Positions 58,314 to 64,000 of a stretch of 64,000 nucleotides of DNA are shown piece by piece. This DNA is from Nicotiana tabacum. Lineage: Eukaryota > Streptophyta > Magnoliopsida > Solanales > Solanaceae. A model generated the notes under the pieces. That model searched no databases and had not been told where the DNA came from. It was given only the letters and a program-made list of their open reading frames with translations. The DNA lies in contig NC_134087.1 of the NCBI RefSeq assembly GCF_000715075.1, positions 106,307,161-106,371,160 on the forward strand. The letters run 5' to 3'. The first letter of the stretch is position 1, and every line of letters starts with the position of its first letter. The position numbers and the translations under genes were made by a program.

Positions 58314-59229
58314 TTGCATATTACAGTGCAATTTGAAGACAAATTCATTGTTAGGGTTTTGGTTGACGGAGGTTCAAGCCTCAATATTTGTCCGTCAGAC
58401 ACTCTGAAAAGGTTGGACAAAGGTTTTCATGAAATACGGGTAGGAAGCATGAACGTGAAAGATTTTGATGGGTCCCAAAGAGCCACGATTGGGGAAATTA
58501 ACATGTGCTTGCAGATGGGGCCAACTTGGTTCGATGCCAAGTTTTAGGTGCTTGACATACCGACCTCATACAATATTTTATTAGGCCGACCATGGATCTA
58601 TGTCGCTGGGGCTATGACATCCACACTACATCAAGCCGTGAAATTTGAATGGAATCGTCAGGAGGTGATCATTCACGGAGATGGGGGTAACCACATTTAC
58701 ACCAGTCAAACCATCCCGGTCATTAGACATAGAAGAAGGCTAGGAGGGAAACCTATCATCACATTGAACGTGTCAATTCCGTCGAGAAAGAAAAATGGTG
58801 GAGTAGTAAAATAGAAAGCATATTGGCATGGTCTGGGTATGAGCCCGACAAAGGGCTGGGGAAGAATTTCCAGGGTATCACTAAACCAATAAGGCTGAAG
58901 GGTCATGGTACTACCTTTGGACTCAGATATCAGTACACATGGCAAGAATACAATGATTGGTTGCCTCTATGGTGCGAACTGTATTACCCTCTCGAGCAAC
59001 CAGTGCTATGTCTAGATCAAGCTTTTCACCAAGCTGATACAATATGGGGAACCGCAGAAGAGGAAGCATTAGTTGGGTTAAAGAATCTGTTCTTAGAGGA
59101 TGAAGACATAGACTGCAGTGCCATAATTGAGGAGGAGGAGAAAGAAGGCCTCACTATTCAAACTGTAAAGAAGGGAGATGTTCTTAGGAACTGGACCGCC
59201 ACACCATCCCGGGCCCGCCGAGTCCCTAG
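58314..59229 (+). pseudogene. Protease with C-terminal G-patch, Ogre-like element
   Basis: The aspartic protease shows VLVDGGSSLNICP (about 58356-58394). After a stop at 58545 it continues with [17 protein letters not shown]-patch-like segment follows at about 58835-58875: GYEPDKGLGKNFQGI, with the regularly spaced glycines of that RNA-binding module. An acidic linker then leads to RARRVPR and a GT donor at 59230. Stops at 58545 and 58812 break the frame. Confidence 0.85.
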
Positions 59230-59445
59230 GTAGCTTGGCAGGTTCTATTTTATAGCCATTTAGGCATTTAAGATTTTCAGCAACTTTGTTTTAAGATTTA
59301 CTTGTTTCAAAATAATTGCTCAGTTCATCGAGCTGTACTTGTCTGTATGTTTTTTTTAAGCTTTTAATCAAATTCATCTGCTATTTATTATTCATTACTA
59401 TTTTCTACATTTTTTTTTCTACAACGTTATTATTACTCCTGATGA
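59230..59445 (+). other. Probable intron between protease and RT of the Ogre-like element
   Basis: Coding ends at CCTAG|GTAGC (donor at 59230). About 215 bp of T-rich noncoding sequence follows, with two T runs before coding resumes as TCNEVTQHEN. Ogre elements are known to splice an intron at this place. No good AG lies just after the T run at 59410-59418, so the acceptor seems mutated or differently placed. Confidence 0.45.
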
Positions 59446-59449
59446 ACTG

Positions 59450-61500
59450 GTGACTGTGACATGTAACGAGGTAACTCAGCATGAGAATAGTGATTTAGAA
59501 GATGAAATACCCGAAGAAGTTGTCAGGGAAGTCGAAAACTTTGAGAATAAGCCAAAGTCTAATCTGGACGAAACCGAAGTAGTAAATTTGGGGGACACTG
59601 AGACTGTCAAGGAGACTCGCATCAGCATTCATTTTTCACCAACAGAGAAGAAAGAGTACAAACGTTTCCTAAAAGAGTATGATGACATTTTCACATAGTC
59701 ATATGATGACATGACCGGTTTGATTACGTCCATAATGGCTCACAAGTTGCCTACTAATCCCATGTGTCCGCCAATAAAGCAGAAACTCAGAAAGTTCAAA
59801 CCAGATATGAGCTTGAAAATTAAGGAGGAAGTTACCAAGTAGATTAAAGCCAAAGTTCTCAGGGTGGTTGAGTACCCAACTTGGTTAGCTGACATTGTGC
59901 CAGTTACAAGAAAGGATGGGAAAGTCAGGGTATGTGTTGACTATTGGGATTTAAAAAGAGCAAGTCCCAATGACGACTTTTCATTGCCAAACATACACAT
60001 CCTGATCGATAATTGCACTAGGCATGAACTCCAATCCTTTGTAGATTGCTTTGCGGGTTATCACCAGATCTTGATGGATGAAGAAGACGCGGAGAAAATA
60101 GCTTTTATTACACCTTGGGGGGTATACTGTTACAAGATGATCATTCGGTCTGAAGAACGCTGGGGCTACTTACATGAGAGCCATGACAACCATCTTTCAC
60201 GATATGATACACAAGGAAATAGAGGTGTATGTGGATGACATAATTATCAAATCTAAGAGAGCCGCAGATCACATAGCAGACTTGAGAAAGTTCTTTGACA
60301 GGCTAAGGAGGTACAACTTAAAACTAAACCCTGCAAAGTGTGCATTCGTGGTTCCTGCAGGAAAGCTACAGGGATTCATTGTTAGTCGTCGAGGAATCGA
60401 GCTAAATCCGTCTAAAGTCAATGCTATTCAGGAGTTACCACCACCTAGGAGCAAAAAGGACTTGATGAGCTTCCTAGAACGTCTCAATTATATTAGTCGC
60501 TTCATAGCATAGTCCACAGTCATATGTGAAACCATATTCAAGATGCCGAGGAAAGATGCCGAGACAAGTTGGACCGAGGATTGTCAGAAATCTTTTAACA
60601 AGATCAAAGAGTACCTGTCCACACCACCAGTTCTAGTCCCGCCAGAACCAGGACGACCTTTGTTACTCTATCTATCTGTTTTGGACGGAGCCTTCAGATG
60701 TGTTCTGGGGCAACATGATGAGACAGGGAAGAAGGAGCAAGCCATATATTACTTGAGTAAGAAGTTCACACCTTATGAAGCACGGTACTCTCTGCTGGAA
60801 CACACTTGCTGTGCTTTGACCTGGACAACTCAAAAATTGAGGCATTACTTTTATGCCTATACTACATACCTCATATATAGGATGGACCCTCTAAAGTACA
60901 TATTCCAGAAACTTATGCCGACTGGGAAGTTAGCCAAGTGGCAAATACTGTTGAGTAAGTTCGACATCATCTATGTAACTCAAAAGGTGGTCAAAGGACA
61001 AGCATTGGCAGATCATCTTGCTGAAAATCCGATGGGAGGAGAATATGAACCCTTGAAAACATATTTTCCTGATGAAGAAGTGTTATTCATAGGAGAAGAC
61101 ATTACCAAAGCCTACGACGGTTGGAGGATGTTCTTCGACGGAGCTGCAAATTTCAAAGGAGTAGGCATTGGAGCAATTTTGGTATCAAAAACAGGTCAAC
61201 ATTATCCGGTATCTGCTAAACTCAGATTTCCCTACACCAACAACATGGCAGAGTATGAAGCATGCATACTAGGACTCAACATGGCTGTCGACATGAATAT
61301 TTAGGAGCTGTTGGTAATCGGTGACTTAGATTTGCTTATACACCAGGTACAAGGAGAGTGGGCCACCCAGAATTCCAAGATATTGCCATATCTGCACCAT
61401 GTGCAGGAATTGAGAAAAAGGTTCACGAAGGTAGAATTCCGACATGTGCCCAGAATTCAGAATGAGTTTGCCGATGCATTGGCCACCTTGTCATCTATGA
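59450..61500 (+). pseudogene. Reverse transcriptase and two RNase H domains, Ogre-like element, decayed
   Basis: The linker SNLDETEVVNLGDTE leads to the RT: VEYPTWLADIVPVTRKDGK, VCVDYWDLKRASP, and the catalytic box VYVDDIIIKSK (60227-60259). A one-base insertion near 60140 splits the RT before the YVDD part. The classic RNase H follows (ETSWTEDCQKSFNKIKEYL at 60560; YYLSKKFTPYEARYSLLE). The archaeal-type RNase H keeps FFDGAANFKGVGIGA, NNMAEYEAC, GDLDLLIHQ and NEFADALATL, so its D-E-D-D residues are present, with one stop at 61302 inside it. Other stops are near 59696, 59840 and 60510. Confidence 0.9.
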
Positions 61501-62793
61501 TACAACATCCGAATAAGAATTTCATTGATCCCATCCCAGTAAGAATCCATAATCAGTCGGCGTATTGTGCTCATGTTGAAGAAGAAATAGATGGAAAACC
61601 TTGGTTCCATGACATCAAGGGGTATTTGTCAAAGGGAGAATATTCAGAGCATGCCAACCACACTCAGAAATGCACACTCTGGAGATTGTCCAATCACTTT
61701 TTCCACAGCGGAGGAAACTTGTACAAAACAACTCCTGATTTGGGATTGTTAAGATGCATTGACGTAAAAGAAGCTTCTAAGCTACTTGAGGATATACATG
61801 CTGGGACCTGTGGCCCGCACCATGGAGACAGATTGCATCAAGTATGTCCGCAAATGCTTCCAATGCCAGGTACATGCCGATATGATAAAAGTGCCGCCGA
61901 TTGAGCTCAATGCAACGAGCTCACCTTGGTCGTTCGCCGCCTAGGGTATGGATTTCATTGGTCCGATAGAGCTTACTACTTCAAACGGACACATGTTTAT
62001 TCTAGTGGCCATTGATTACTTCACAAAATGGGTAGAGGCTACATCTTACAAAGTTGTGACCAATAAAGTTGTCACAGATTTTGTCAAAGATCGTATTGTT
62101 TGCCGAGTCGGAGTTCCCGAGACCATTATTACTGATAATGCCGCCAATCTCTATAGTGATCTGATGAAAGCCATGTGTGAAACTTTCAAAATCAAGCACA
62201 AGAATTCCACAGCCTATAGACCTCAAATGAATGGAGCCATAGAAGCCACCAACAAAAACATCAAGAAGATACTAAGGAAGATGGTAGAAAACCACAAACA
62301 ATGGCATGAAAAGCTACCTTTTGCTTTGTTGAGATACCGCACTACAGTTCGCACATCAACCGGAGCAACTCCCTACATGCTGGTTTATGGTATCGAGGCT
62401 GTCATTTCAGTTGAGGTAGAGATTCCTTCTTTAAGAATCATACAGGAAGCCGAACTCAGCGATGTAGAATGGATAAGAAGCCGCTATGAACAATTGGCCC
62501 TTATCGATGGAAAGAGGATGAATGCAGTATGTCATGGCCAGCTTTATCAGAGTAGAATGTCCATAGCTTTCAACAAAAGGGTCAAACCAAGACAATTTGC
62601 ACCAGGACAACTGGTGCTAAAAAAGATCTTCCCACATCAAGATGAGGCCAAAAGGAAATTCTCTCCCAACTGGAAAGGTTCGTACATGGTTCACAAGGTG
62701 CTGACAGGGGGAGCACTCATACTTGCAGAAATGGACAGAGAAATCTGGCCAAAACCAATCAATTCAGATATAATCAAGAGATACTATGCTTAG
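61501..62793 (+). pseudogene. Integrase of the Ogre-like element, decayed
   Basis: The zinc-binding domain is damaged: the sequence jumps from HAGTCGPH (about 61797-61820) straight to a piece equivalent to its second half, so about 20 residues are deleted. The catalytic core from 61948 is open for 281 residues: MDFIGPIELTTSNGH, AIDYFTKWVEA, IITDNAANLYSDLM and AIEATNKNIKK give the D, D and E residues. The C-terminal part FAPGQLVLKKIF and FSPNWKGSYMV resembles the DNA-binding end of gypsy integrases. It stops at 62793 after IIKRYYA. Confidence 0.9.
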
Positions 62794-63530
62794 ACTATTT
62801 ACATTCTCTAATTTGATGTAATTTAACTACGCTTGACCTGATTTCTATTTAAGAGGGGATACATAGGCAGCCTTATGGATTCGGTCATATCATAATAAAA
62901 TTTTCATTTTCCCCGAGATCAGAAACTAGGGCAGAATTTTGAGGAGGACCCTCAAAATTCCGGAGCAAGTCCAGCCAATGCCAGCATATGCCTGATGGTC
63001 AAAAATCGATTAAGAAAACTGGGGCATAATTTTGAGAAGGATTCTTAAAATTTTGAAGAAGGTTCAGCAAGGCCTATTATTCGCAAACGGTCAAAAGATG
63101 ATCCACCAAATTGGGGCAGAATTTTGAGGAGGACCCTCAAAATTCTAACACAAGGAGTTGCAATGTCTCATAAATATGTTATAGTCACTAGTTCATCTAA
63201 AACTCACTTGATATATCAATATGTTTCTAAAATGACTTTCTTTTTATCAATAATTGCATATTTTCAGAAAAACTCTATTTTTCATAACAGTCAGGTGTTA
63301 CCTAGGGAAACTTGAAAAGGCCTCCAGAACGGAGCAAAGCAAGGCCAGCGGACAAAGGCACGAACCAACCTCGCCTCACAAATCCTACAATTGTTTTTGA
63401 ACGCAGGCACATCTGACGTAACGATAACATCTGGAAATATATGCACGTAGCAAGATTACTATCAATCAGGCCATCAGACACCGAATATATTTCCAGCTAA
63501 GACATATGCTACTCTTATTTGCTTCCTGCT
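62794..63530 (+). other. 3' UTR of the Ogre-like element
   Basis: Noncoding region after integrase with the word GGGGATACATAGGCAGCC near 62855, stem-loop repeats at 62925-63150, and no gene. Confidence 0.6.
62925..63150 (+). repeat. About 91-bp repeats with a strong stem-loop
   Basis: Units begin GGGGCAGAATTTTGAGGAGG or a variant at about 62929, 63021 and 63113. Each has the inverted repeat AATTTTGAGG...CCTCAAAATT. The middle copy is altered on both arms. Confidence 0.85.
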
Positions 63531-64000
63531 CTTTGCATGGGACTAAGCCCTGTCCCGCATATCTGCATAAGGCTAATCCTTGCCTCCATGCTTGCATGAG
63601 GCTAATCCCTGCCTCCATATTTGCATGAGGCTAATCCTTGCCTCCCTATCTGCATGAGGCTAATCCTTGCCTTCATACTTGCATGAGGCTAATCCTTGCC
63701 TCCATATCTGCATGAGGCTAATCCTTGCCTCCATACTTGCATGAGGCTAATCCTTGCCTCCATACTTGCATGATGCTAATCCTTGCCTCCCTATCTACAT
63801 TAGGCTAATCCTTGCCTTCATACTTGCATGAGGCTAATCCCTGCCTCCCTATCTGCATGAGGCTAATCTCTGCCTCCACACTTACATGAGGCTAATCCTT
63901 GCCTCCGCATCTGCATAAGGCTAATCCCTGCCTCCCTATCTTCATGAGGATAATCCCTGCCTCCCTATCTGCGTGAGGCTAATCCCTGTCTCCACACTTG
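63531..64000 (+). repeat. 29-bp tandem array at the window end
   Basis: About 16 copies of a 29-bp unit containing TGCATGAGGCTAATCCTTGC, then CTCCATACT or CTCCCTATC, continue past the right edge. There is little variation between copies. Confidence 0.95.

Larger units (their letters stand above)
48723..64000 (+). mobile_element. Giant Ogre-like Ty3/gypsy element (partial, continues past the window)
   Basis: A 4.4-kb 5' LTR is followed by a tRNA-Arg-like primer site, an extra ORF1 before gag, gag, protease with G-patch, a probable intron, RT, two RNase H domains, integrase ending at 62793, and a repeat-rich 3' region. LTRs of 4-6 kb, ORF1 and an intron between protease and RT are the known marks of Ogre elements in the Tat lineage. 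With a 3' LTR of similar size the full element would exceed 19 kb. All genes are decayed. Confidence 0.9.

Noticed and set aside
63531..64000. CRISPR-like appearance of the tandem array
   Set aside because: The units are directly adjacent with no unique spacers, and the context is a plant retroelement.

Overview
The window is plant nuclear DNA, most likely from a Solanaceae species and probably Nicotiana. This rests on intron-bearing genes, on repeat families that I recognise as typical of Solanaceae, and on several very large Ty3/gypsy elements separated by AT-rich sequence. I had no database, so the genus is an inference.

Only two ordinary host genes are supported, both on the minus strand. 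At the left edge (249-632) is exon 1 of a tonoplast aquaporin of the TIP1 type; the rest of that gene lies outside the window. In the middle (27802-35815) is a complete four-exon gene for a SMG8-like nonsense-mediated decay factor of about 1,224 residues. Its introns hold three small mobile elements: a TRIM, a SINE-like copy with a perfect 19-bp target duplication, and a MITE.

The rest is mobile DNA. (a) 1929-13528 is a full-length Tat-lineage Ty3/gypsy element: LTRs of 654 and 656 bp, decayed gag-protease-RT-RNase H-archaeal-type RNase H-integrase, and a separate decayed multi-exon gene on the opposite strand between pol and the 3' LTR. (b) 13975-17567 and 23199-26109 are clusters of non-autonomous Helitrons, recognised from TC starts, terminal hairpins and CTAG ends. 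(c) 21047-21495 is a MITE with a perfect 8-bp duplication. (d) 36147-37226 is an unidentified element with hairpin arrays between perfect 14-bp direct repeats. (e) 39480-64000 looks like three nested gypsy elements. A truncated chromovirus-like copy (minus, 39480-43905) is broken by the 3' part of an Athila-like copy (minus, 43907-48722). That in turn is broken by a giant Ogre-like element (plus, 48723 to beyond the window end). The Ogre-like copy has a 4.4-kb LTR, an extra ORF1 before gag, a G-patch after the protease, two RNase H domains and a 29-bp tandem array.

All retroelement genes carry frameshifts and stops. Many of the stops fit C-to-T decay of methylated sites, so none of the copies looks autonomous. 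The long stretches 17568-21038, 21504-23198, 26110-27801 and 37241-39479 hold no gene I can support.
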